Of a DNA stretch of 11,486 nt, positions 1 to 6,681 are shown piece after piece. Positions within the stretch are counted from its first letter, which is position 1; each line of letters begins with the position of its first letter. A program made the position numbers and the translations under genes. The DNA comes from an uncultured Bacteroidales bacterium (GTDB lineage: Bacteria; Bacteroidota; Bacteroidia; Bacteroidales; WCHB1-69), in assembly GCA_900321845.1 (NCBI GenBank), contig ONXT01000063.1, positions 1 to 11,486 of the forward strand, read 5' to 3'. The notes below the pieces were generated by a model. The model did no database searches. It was given only the letters and a program-made list of their open reading frames with translations, and was not told the DNA's origin.

Positions 1-23
1 AAAAGTAAAAAAATGTCATTGAA

Positions 24-57
24 TTGTGGCATCATGTGCTAAGAATTTGTATTTTTG
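24..57 (+). promoter_or_regulatory. Bacteroidota-type promoter of the C10 protease gene
   Basis: A perfect match to the Bacteroidota -7 box TAnnTTTG (TATTTTTG) lies at 50-57. A TTG that could serve as the -33 element lies at 24-26, giving a 23-base spacer, slightly longer than the usual 19-21. Transcription would start around 62-66, leaving a leader of under 20 bases before the ATG at 81. No Shine-Dalgarno sequence is visible, which is normal for this phylum. The -7 box is identical to the one before the second cargo gene. Confidence 0.6.
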
Positions 58-80
58 CGGGCGTATTATAATCATTTACG

Positions 81-2162
81 ATGAAAAGAATTATATTATT
101 GTTAATTGTTGCGGTATGTACGCTGTACAACGTTACCGCAGCACCTGTCAGCGTACAGACTGCCGAGCAGGTGGGACAGAATTTTTTAAGCCAAATCAAA
201 CGTTCGACTATCTCGAATGTGAACTTGGTGTATTATACGGAGAGTTATCCCGACTTTTCCGATTCACAGGCCGTCCACGCGTATTATGTTTTTTCGGCGT
301 TTCCTGACGGATTTGTGATTGTTGCCGGCGACGACCGCTGCCGACCAATCCTGGGCTATTCCGAAAACGGCTATTTCGACCCCGCCAACATGCCGGAGAA
401 CCTGAGAAATTGGCTTCAGGGCTACGAACGTGAAATCCTGTATGCCATCGAGCATGGTTTCACCGCCGGAGCCGAGACGCAAGCACAATGGACCGCCTTG
501 GTGAACGGTCAGGAGATGCCTGCCGAGAACCGCAGTTCGCGGGCGGTTTCGCCTCTGATTTCCACCACATGGGACCAATCGGCACCCTACAACAACCTTT
601 GTCCGAGCGGTTCCGCCGTCGGCTGCGTGGCCACCGCCATGGCGCAGGTGATGAAGTTCTGGGAATGGCCCACCACCGGTACCGGCTCCTACTCCTACGA
701 GGAGGACGATTACGGTACTTTGTCCGCCGATTTTGGCAGCACCACGTACAATTGGAGCAACATGCCGAACAATCTGACGAACTGGAGCAATTCCACGCAA
801 AAGACAGCCGTCGCCACGCTGATGTTCCACTGCGGGGTTTCTGTGGCGATGGACTACAGTCCGGAGGGAAGCGGCGCCTACATGTATTACTATAACTCGC
901 AACCTTCCGCCTACAAGGCTTTGAAAACCTATTTTGGCTACAAAAACAGCATCGCCTACCGCTCCCGTTCCAATTATACGGAAGCCAACTGGATCAATCT
1001 GCTGAAAGCCGAGTTGGATGCCGGCCGCCCGATTATATACAGCGGCAATGACGAGAACTATTCTGGCGGACACTGCTTCGTTTGTGACGGCTATAATGCC
1101 AGCGACGAATTCCATTTCAACTGGGGATGGAGCGGCTACTACGATGGCTACTTCGTCATCAGTTCGCTGAATCCCGGGGGCGGCGGCATTGGTGGCGGCT
1201 CCTACGACTTCAGCTACAACCAAAGCTGCCTCGTGGGCATTGAGCCCGACAACGGCGGCGGTGGTGGCGGCGGCGGCGATGACGAAAACGCCAACGAAGT
1301 CGATTATCAAGCCTACGGATACATTGCCGGTCCCAACAGCCAGAACTATATCACTTCACTCTCGCTCAGCGCAACCGACGGCCTCAACCCCTACCTCGTC
1401 GTCTATAACAACGGACCGAGCGTGGTTGCCGCTGCCGACACAATCTATTTCGACATCTACATCGACGATGAATTCTACGGCAATATGTACGGGCTTGGAA
1501 GCGATTTCTCGGCACTCGGCGCTGGCAACGGCACAGCCATCTACTCCGACTCCCCGATCATGACGGCGGCGGAAATGAACGATGCCGGTCTTTATGGTTC
1601 GTTCGAATTCTGCTACACCATCCGCATCGTCAGCGCAAGCACGGTTGACCCCGACTTGGGCAACAACACCGCCTGTTTGACCATCACGCGCCCGAATCCC
1701 GCCACCTACACGGTTTCCGTCAATTCGTCGAACACTAACTACGGCACGGTAAGCGGTGGCGGCACCTATGCTGACGGCACTCAAGTCACCCTGAGTGCCA
1801 CCCCGAACAGCGGCTACCAGTTTATCCGCTGGAATGACGGCAACACCAACGCCACGCGCACCATCACCGTCACCGGCAACACCTCCTATACCGCCTACTT
1901 CGCAATCGCCACCAGCATTGACGATTCCAATCTCGAAACCATCTCCGTCTATCCCAATCCGACAACAGGGAAATTCTTCGTACAAGGTGACGGCATCCAA
2001 CAAATCGACATCTACAATATGGATGGTAAAAAGATCATGACCCAGGACGAATCCTCTTTGCTGAATCCAGAAATTGATCTAACTAATTCAGCACCAGGAA
2101 TTTACATGGTAAAAATTCTAACAAAAGAGGGAGTGAAGAATTGTAAAGTGGTGAAAGAATAA
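81..2162 (+). CDS. Secreted C10 family (streptopain-like) cysteine protease with InlB-type repeat and T9SS sorting domain
   Basis: Predicted extracellular or surface cysteine endopeptidase of 693 residues. A signal peptide covers about residues 1-20 (KR, then a hydrophobic core). Residues about 22-150 fit the inhibitory propeptide of streptopain-type zymogens. The C10 catalytic domain covers about 155-388: nucleophile Cys182 in GCVATAMAQ, His331 in SGGHC, the NWGW motif at 347-350, a glycine-rich loop at 366-373, and an ending VGIEP like the VGIKP end of SpeB. An eight-glycine linker (392-399) leads to a beta-sandwich-like segment (about 405-537) resembling CARDB domains. One InlB-type repeat follows (about 543-608), then a type A T9SS sorting domain (about 619-693: YPNPTTG, then PGIYMVKI). 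All key catalytic residues are present, so it should be active after export and propeptide removal. The ATG at 81 is chosen because the signal peptide starts there. It appears monocistronic, with its own promoter and a hairpin behind it. Domain assignment is firm; the substrate is unknown. GC falls from about 60% to 37% in the last 120 bases. Confidence 0.93.
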   Translation: MKRIILLLIVAVCTLYNVTAAPVSVQTAEQVGQNFLSQIKRSTISNVNLVYYTESYPDFSDSQAVHAYYVFSAFPDGFVIVAGDDRCRPILGYSENGYFDPANMPENLRNWLQGYEREILYAIEHGFTAGAETQAQWTALVNGQEMPAENRSSRAVSPLISTTWDQSAPYNNLCPSGSAVGCVATAMAQVMKFWEWPTTGTGSYSYEEDDYGTLSADFGSTTYNWSNMPNNLTNWSNSTQKTAVATLMFHCGVSVAMDYSPEGSGAYMYYYNSQPSAYKALKTYFGYKNSIAYRSRSNYTEANWINLLKAELDAGRPIIYSGNDENYSGGHCFVCDGYNASDEFHFNWGWSGYYDGYFVISSLNPGGGGIGGGSYDFSYNQSCLVGIEPDNGGGGGGGGDDENANEVDYQAYGYIAGPNSQNYITSLSLSATDGLNPYLVVYNNGPSVVAAADTIYFDIYIDDEFYGNMYGLGSDFSALGAGNGTAIYSDSPIMTAAEMNDAGLYGSFEFCYTIRIVSASTVDPDLGNNTACLTITRPNPATYTVSVNSSNTNYGTVSGGGTYADGTQVTLSATPNSGYQFIRWNDGNTNATRTITVTGNTSYTAYFAIATSIDDSNLETISVYPNPTTGKFFVQGDGIQQIDIYNMDGKKIMTQDESSLLNPEIDLTNSAPGIYMVKILTKEGVKNCKVVKE
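1707..1904 (+). repeat. Single InlB-type (Listeria-Bacteroides) repeat module in the protease gene
   Basis: Residues about 543-608 of the protease show the pattern YTVSV...YGTVSGGGTY...VTLSATPNSGYQF..W.DG...TRTITVTGN..YTAYF. This is the same pattern as the five repeats in the next gene. Bases 1855-1879 are identical to 4173-4197 in that gene. Such modules are beta-rich stalks or binding units in surface proteins; the ligand cannot be told from sequence. Confidence 0.85.
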
Positions 2163-2170
2163 TTAACTAA

Positions 2171-2227
2171 AATTAGTGGACTGTATTAACATCCCCGTAT
2201 CAGAATAGGGTTTACAGTCCACTAATT
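2171..2227 (+). terminator. Strong hairpin, probable transcription terminator after the C10 protease gene
   Basis: A perfect 15-base inverted repeat (arms 2171-2185 and 2213-2227, right arm beginning TACAGTCCACTAATT) encloses a 27-base loop that can itself pair weakly (CCC near 2194 with GGG at 2208-2210). It starts 9 bases after the protease stop codon. The following run is short (CATTTT), so it is not a textbook rho-independent terminator, but position and stem strength favour termination or 3' end protection of the mRNA. Confidence 0.65.
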
Positions 2228-2446
2228 CATTTTAAAATACAGCGACTGCACCTATCGGAACGGACATTGTTTTCTACTTTTTTCAATTATTCTTATCAGA
2301 TTGTCCTCTTTTAAATAAATTTTAGTATTTTTGGCATCCCATAGAAACGTTGGACAAATTTTTTAATTTTTTCGTAAATTCCTTGCAATAAGGGAGTTGA
2401 ATGAATCAATGCAATTTAAATTTTATCACAAACAATTATAAAAAAT
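2228..2446 (+). other. AT-rich non-coding leader between the two T9SS cargo genes
   Basis: This stretch of about 220 bases has no convincing gene. It holds a promoter at 2301-2333 and then a leader of roughly 100 bases. The leader contains a tandem pair of AATTTTTT units (2357-2372) and an AGGGAG at 2391-2396. The AGGGAG sits 4 bases before an ATG that opens a 33-codon frame overlapping the start of the next gene. No recognisable riboswitch, tRNA or known small RNA was seen. Confidence 0.5.
2301..2333 (+). promoter_or_regulatory. Bacteroidota-type promoter of the InlB-repeat protein gene and possibly the downstream operon
   Basis: The -7 box TATTTTTG at 2326-2333 matches TAnnTTTG exactly. 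A TTG at 2301-2303 lies 22 bases before it and could be the -33 element. Transcription would begin near 2340, giving a 5' leader of about 105 bases. It is the only good TAnnTTTG I found in an intergenic gap from here to the window end, so it may drive several of the closely spaced genes behind it. Confidence 0.6.
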
Positions 2447-4480
2447 ATGAAAATGAAAAAACTCCTTACCATTTTAATGTTGCTTGCAACGATCATGTTT
2501 AACGTACGGGCGCAGAATCCCATTCCGAACCCGAGTTTTGAGAATTGGAGTACCGGCACCCTTTCCACAACGCTCACACCCGACAGCTGGAGTTGCGGTG
2601 CTATGAGTGGATTCGGTGCATTGTTTGCTCCCGGCTCCGGTTGTATTCAGCAGACATCTCAGGCCAACACGGGCTCGTATGCTGCGCTGCTTACCGGCGA
2701 GAGCATTACCTTCATGGGATTCATGACCTACAACATCCCCGGTGTAATGCAGTTGGGCTCCAGCAATTTAGAAGGGATGAGCTCACTGTTGGGCCTCACC
2801 GATTTCAATATCGAGAATTTTGTCACCGGCGGCATCCCCTTCACGGAAGTTCCTGAAAAACTCAACGCATGGATCAAGTTCATTCCCGACGGCAATGACA
2901 CCATGCGCATCATTGTGCTCGCCACCCATTGGAACGGCACCGACCGCGTCACCGTCGCATCAGGCGAATACACAAACTTCAACAGCATCGCCAACTACAC
3001 TCAAGTTCAAGTTCCCATCAACACCCTTGTTTCCGGGGTATCCCCCGACACACTGAACGTGATCTTCACCACGGCCACCAACACCACAGCCAGTGTCAAC
3101 ACCCAGCTGTTTGTGGACGATGTCGATATCGTCATGCACGACAGCACCAACGATGTTTATAACATCACGGTGGTTCCGAACGATGCAACCACGGGGACGA
3201 CAGCCGGCACCGGCAGCTACAACTACAACAGCCTCGTCACCATCTCCGCCACTGCCAACCCGGGATATTTCTTTGTGAACTGGAATGACGGTATCACCGA
3301 CAATCCGCGCCAATTCCCGGCCCGCGGAGATGCCACCTACACTGCCAACTTCATCGTTGACGACGGCGTACACTACAACATCAACGTGAGCAGCAACAAC
3401 AACGCTTGGGGTACCGCAACTGGTGGCGGCAGCTTCCCCATCAACGCCAACCTCACGCTCCGCGCCACGCCTAACCCAGGGCACTCCTTCAGTCATTGGA
3501 GCGACAATGTAACCTCGCCGGTCCGCAACCTCACCGTCACGGGCGATGCAGACTATACAGCCTTCTTCGTTCAAGACACCTTCACCATCACAGCCACGGC
3601 CTACATTGATTTGGCCAACCTTGACTTCTCACAACTCTCCATGGGTTCGGTCAGCGGCGGCGGCTCCTATTTCTACGGCGACATTGTAACCCTGACGGCT
3701 ACGCCATTTTCCGGCTACCGCTTCGTGCAGTGGAGCGATGGCGTGACCACCAACCCGCGTACTGAAACCGTAACGGGCGATGCCACCTACATGGCCATGT
3801 TCGTCGGTATCGACTACACTATCACGGCTGTTCCCGACGACCCGACGCAGGGCAGTGTTAGCGGCGGCGGCACCTTCACCTACGGTTCCACCACATCGCT
3901 CTATGCCACACCGGGCTCCGCCGCCTACCAGTTCGACCATTGGAACGATGGAAACACGCAGAACCCACGCACCATCACCGTTACCAGCGATAGCACCTTC
4001 ACCGCCTTCTTCAGCACCGCCAGCTACACCATCACGGTATTGAGCAACATGCCGAACATGGGTACGGCTACCGGCGGCGGCACTTTCCCCTACAACAGCA
4101 CCACTACCATTTCTGCCAATGCCAACGCTGGCTATCATTTCACCAACTGGAGCGACGGCAACACAACCAACCCGCGCACCATCACCGTCACCGGCAATAT
4201 GACCTACTATGCCAATTTCGCTGCAGACGTGGCGATCACTGAAAACAATTTGGAAGCCAACATCTTCCCGAACCCTGCTACCGATGTGATTAGCATCAAG
4301 GGCGTTCAAATGCAACAAATTGAAATATTTGACGTTTCTGGTAAACTGATGGGTAAATGGGAGGTCACGGAAAGCAACAACCTCTTCGAAATCAACCTCT
4401 CCAATTATCCTTCAGGCATTTATGCCATTAGAATAACTACAGGCGATGGCATCATAATGAAGAAAATCGCTAAAAAATAG
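2447..4480 (+). CDS. Secreted T9SS cargo protein with five InlB-type repeats
   Basis: Predicted surface or secreted protein of 677 residues with no catalytic motif that I recognise. A signal peptide ends near residue 22 (NVRAQ). The N-terminal domain (about 24-232) opens with IPNPSFENW and closes with LFVDDVDIV, the layout of jelly-roll modules seen in Bacteroidota surface proteins, such as putative carbohydrate-binding PCMD-like domains; this assignment is tentative. Five InlB-type repeats follow at about 238-303, 310-374, 379-452, 457-522 and 527-592; the third carries about 8 extra residues. A type A T9SS sorting domain ends the protein (about 600-677: FPNPATDVISI, IFDVSGK, YPSGIYAIRI, KKIAKK). 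ATG 2447 is chosen; an in-frame ATG at 2453 would give an equally good signal peptide. Its stop lies 2 bases before the yfhO start. An adhesin or carbohydrate-binding role is likely but unproven. Confidence 0.88.
   Translation: MKMKKLLTILMLLATIMFNVRAQNPIPNPSFENWSTGTLSTTLTPDSWSCGAMSGFGALFAPGSGCIQQTSQANTGSYAALLTGESITFMGFMTYNIPGVMQLGSSNLEGMSSLLGLTDFNIENFVTGGIPFTEVPEKLNAWIKFIPDGNDTMRIIVLATHWNGTDRVTVASGEYTNFNSIANYTQVQVPINTLVSGVSPDTLNVIFTTATNTTASVNTQLFVDDVDIVMHDSTNDVYNITVVPNDATTGTTAGTGSYNYNSLVTISATANPGYFFVNWNDGITDNPRQFPARGDATYTANFIVDDGVHYNINVSSNNNAWGTATGGGSFPINANLTLRATPNPGHSFSHWSDNVTSPVRNLTVTGDADYTAFFVQDTFTITATAYIDLANLDFSQLSMGSVSGGGSYFYGDIVTLTATPFSGYRFVQWSDGVTTNPRTETVTGDATYMAMFVGIDYTITAVPDDPTQGSVSGGGTFTYGSTTSLYATPGSAAYQFDHWNDGNTQNPRTITVTSDSTFTAFFSTASYTITVLSNMPNMGTATGGGTFPYNSTTTISANANAGYHFTNWSDGNTTNPRTITVTGNMTYYANFAADVAITENNLEANIFPNPATDVISIKGVQMQQIEIFDVSGKLMGKWEVTESNNLFEINLSNYPSGIYAIRITTGDGIIMKKIAKK
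3158..4222 (+). repeat. Array of five InlB-type (Listeria-Bacteroides) protein repeats
   Basis: Repeat units lie at about 3158-3355, 3374-3568, 3581-3802, 3815-4012 and 4025-4222, with a period of about 70 codons. Each unit runs Y/F-x-I-x-V/A, then a GTxxGGG-type turn, ATPxxGYxFxxW, a DG-N-PRT segment, TVTGDxTYTAFF and a short link. The units differ clearly in DNA sequence, so this is an old duplication rather than a fresh tandem expansion. The fourth and fifth units share the most nucleotide identity with the single unit in the protease gene. Confidence 0.85.
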
Positions 4481-4482
4481 AC

Positions 4483-6681
4483 ATGCCGCCATTGACATAC
4501 CTTCAAGAAAGTTTTTCTAAGTTTCACAAAAGCCACTGGACCTACGCCCTGTGGCTTTTGGTTATTTCTATTGCAACCTTTTGCAGCTATTTTCACTTTG
4601 CGCCCATCAACGACTTCATCAACGAATTTTTCCCTGGGCGCTACTTTATGATTGACAGCATCCGAAACGGACATTTCCCGCTCTGGTGCCCTTATCAATC
4701 CATCGGCATTCCGATACATGCCGATCCGCAGGCGGGCGTATTCTATCTTCCCGCATGGCTTTTTGCCATCTTCGGTCCCTATACCTCCGTTTGTTGCGCC
4801 ATCGAGTATATTTTCCACGTTTTCATGGGTGGAGTTGGGTTCTACTTTCTATCCCATTTTTTCACCAAGGATAAAAATGCCGCCTTCATCATCAGCATCT
4901 GCTACATGCTTTCCGGTTTCTTCATCGGAAATGCGCAGCACCTCTCGTGGATTATTGCAGGTGCCTGGCTACCATGGGTGCTTTGGGGCTGTTTGCTGCT
5001 CTTTGAGGAACCGACCTTGAAGGCGTCCATCATCCTTGCCTTATCGGCCTCGCTCATGCTGACGGGAGGCTATCCAGGATTCCTTTTCATCCTCATCTAT
5101 CTCATCATTCTCCTAATCTTCTGGTATTTAATAAAATACAGAAACAATGTACAACAGCTCAAAAGGATTCTGCTATTTGGAATCATGGCCGGGGTTCTGC
5201 TGGTCATGCTCTCTTTTCCCGCACTCTACTCATTTGTTGAAGCGAAAATGTACATTACCCGCGGCGAGGCGGTTGGCACAGCGCGCATCTCGTGCCCCCT
5301 GACCTTTCAAAGCCTGCTCTCCTTTTTTTTCCCGTTCACCGTATGCAGCTCTCCCGACTTCATAAAAACGGACATCTCAATGGCAAGCGTCTTCGTTGGC
5401 ATCTTTACACCCATTTTATTTTTAATCGGTTGTAAAAATGTGAAAAACAACGTGTTATGGCTTATCGGCGCATTCGGGATTTTCAGTTTTCTCTGCGCTT
5501 TCGGCGATGCACTTCCATTTCACCGACTGGCATTCCGCTTCTTACCGCTGATCAATTTCATCCAAATTGCCAGCATTTTCCGAATTTTCTTCATCATTCC
5601 AGTGCTGCTGATAGCGGCGTACGGACTCACAGCGATTTTACAGAATCTTGAAAAGTATCGCAAGTGGCTAATAATCATGACAGTCATTGAATTATTGGCA
5701 TTGATTGCTATGGCGATCATCCTTCTGCTTTTCAAATCCTCGAACTTCAACTTTGACAATTGGTTAGGGGGAGCCGTTTCGCAAAAAATATTCGTAGAAT
5801 GCCTGATTGGTGCCGGCTTGTCGGCCGCGTTGCTTATTTGTCTTATTTTATTGAAAAGCAAGAAGACAGCTCTTTATCTTGCTATCATTATGATGGCGAA
5901 TATGATTATCGGTGCCAATTTTTGCGCACCAATGACGGTTCGGGATGTGAAAAAAACGCACAAGGATTTGGCGGCGGTAACGACCGTTCAGCACTATCCG
6001 GTACCCGACTCGTTGAAGACGCCGGAAAAAATCATTCAGGAGAAGGGCTGGTACTCCATTTGGATGAATGCCGGATGCTTTGCGAAGGAGGTGGAATGGT
6101 ACAGTTGGAACCCGTTCCGGATGTCGGCGCAGCGCGAGATGACAAACTTCTACGGCGAACACGACCAAACCCTCAACCTCCCCATTGCCTTTTGTCCGCG
6201 CACACTCCTCTGCGACAAGGCGGCGACTTTTCTGAATTCCGATACTGCTTACGTATCAACTCGCGATGAATCAGCAAGTTACAATGAAAAATCGGTTGTC
6301 CGCATCCGCATTTTCGAGCCAAACAGAATGGTATTGGAAAGCAGCGGAGAGGAGGCACATACGATTGCACTCTGTCAGAACTATTATCCCGGCTGGAAAG
6401 CCTATGCGAAAAACGGAGAACAGCTGAATATCAACATTATAAATCGCTTTATGATGGCGGTGAAAGTACCATCCGGCCAACAAGAGGTTACCTTTATCTA
6501 CCGTCGGCCGCTGCTGATTGCAACATTTTTTGTCGAGATTTTTGCATTTTTAGCATGTCTCTTCGCCTTAATACTGAGGAAAAAACGTATCTTTGCAGGT
6601 TTTTTCCAAGATAAGCTTAATCAGCCAACCCATGCCAGCAAACGCACATCCAACTTGCACACTCGTCGTTCCGGTTTATAA
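4483..6681 (+). CDS. YfhO family multi-pass membrane protein, putative GT-C type glycosyltransferase
   Basis: Inner-membrane protein of 732 residues with about 12-13 hydrophobic segments, the first at about 20-38 and the last at about 677-698. The first outer loop carries the YfhO signature with D44 and then SIRNGHFPLWCPYQSIGIP (59-77) and DPQAGVFYLP (81-90). A soluble segment (about 485-675) ends in the typical YfhO block FEPNRMVLES...QNYYPGWKAY...VPSGQQEVTFIYRRP. In Bacillus subtilis, YfhO works with the glycosyltransferase CsbB to move a sugar from a polyprenyl-phosphate carrier onto lipoteichoic acid outside the membrane. Here the acceptor must differ (LPS, a glycan or a protein); this is inference. 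ATG 4483 is chosen because later Met codons would lose the first membrane segment. It starts 2 bases after the cargo gene, and its last 50 bases overlap the next gene. The basic tail after residue 700 is probably not conserved. Confidence 0.85.
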   Translation: MPPLTYLQESFSKFHKSHWTYALWLLVISIATFCSYFHFAPINDFINEFFPGRYFMIDSIRNGHFPLWCPYQSIGIPIHADPQAGVFYLPAWLFAIFGPYTSVCCAIEYIFHVFMGGVGFYFLSHFFTKDKNAAFIISICYMLSGFFIGNAQHLSWIIAGAWLPWVLWGCLLLFEEPTLKASIILALSASLMLTGGYPGFLFILIYLIILLIFWYLIKYRNNVQQLKRILLFGIMAGVLLVMLSFPALYSFVEAKMYITRGEAVGTARISCPLTFQSLLSFFFPFTVCSSPDFIKTDISMASVFVGIFTPILFLIGCKNVKNNVLWLIGAFGIFSFLCAFGDALPFHRLAFRFLPLINFIQIASIFRIFFIIPVLLIAAYGLTAILQNLEKYRKWLIIMTVIELLALIAMAIILLLFKSSNFNFDNWLGGAVSQKIFVECLIGAGLSAALLICLILLKSKKTALYLAIIMMANMIIGANFCAPMTVRDVKKTHKDLAAVTTVQHYPVPDSLKTPEKIIQEKGWYSIWMNAGCFAKEVEWYSWNPFRMSAQREMTNFYGEHDQTLNLPIAFCPRTLLCDKAATFLNSDTAYVSTRDESASYNEKSVVRIRIFEPNRMVLESSGEEAHTIALCQNYYPGWKAYAKNGEQLNINIINRFMMAVKVPSGQQEVTFIYRRPLLIATFFVEIFAFLACLFALILRKKRIFAGFFQDKLNQPTHASKRTSNLHTRRSGL
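4527..4560 (+). promoter_or_regulatory. Terminator-like hairpin inside the 5' end of the yfhO-type gene
   Basis: A perfect 10-base inverted repeat (CAAAAGCCAC at 4527-4536, GTGGCTTTTG at 4551-4560) encloses a 14-base loop. The right arm ends in TTTTG and is followed by GTTATTTCT, giving the A-stem-T look of a bidirectional terminator. It lies 47 bases after the cargo gene stop, but inside codons 15-26 of yfhO. It could terminate part of the transcription coming from the cargo gene. The match could also be a chance result of the coding sequence. Confidence 0.4.

Noticed and set aside
1254..1277. Run of eight glycine codons as a phase-variable tract
   Set aside because: The codons mix GGC and GGT, units are triplets so slippage would not shift the frame, and glycine linkers are common after this type of protease domain.
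264..1310. 348-codon open frame on the minus strand opposite the C10 protease
   Set aside because: Its product is low in complexity, with no recognisable domain, and the plus strand carries a complete protease with all catalytic residues. Long antisense frames arise easily opposite GC-rich coding DNA with biased third positions.
2350..2380. Possible sigma-70-like promoter (TTGGAC, then TAAATT)
   Set aside because: The spacer of 19 bases and the weak second box fit poorly, and the Bacteroidota-type box at 2326-2333 is a much better match.
3158..4222. Regular repeats as a possible CRISPR or recent tandem DNA repeat
   Set aside because: The period is about 200 bases, the repeats are coding, diverged at DNA level and keep one reading frame; they are protein domain repeats.
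2960..4318. Minus-strand frames (2960-3574 and 3629-4318) opposite the InlB repeats
   Set aside because: They mirror the repeat array and its codon bias and have no start context or domain of their own.
6593..6631. TTG at 6593 as the start of the glycosyltransferase
   Set aside because: It would add 13 residues before the usual N-terminus and extend the overlap with yfhO. The ATG at 6632 fits the family better.
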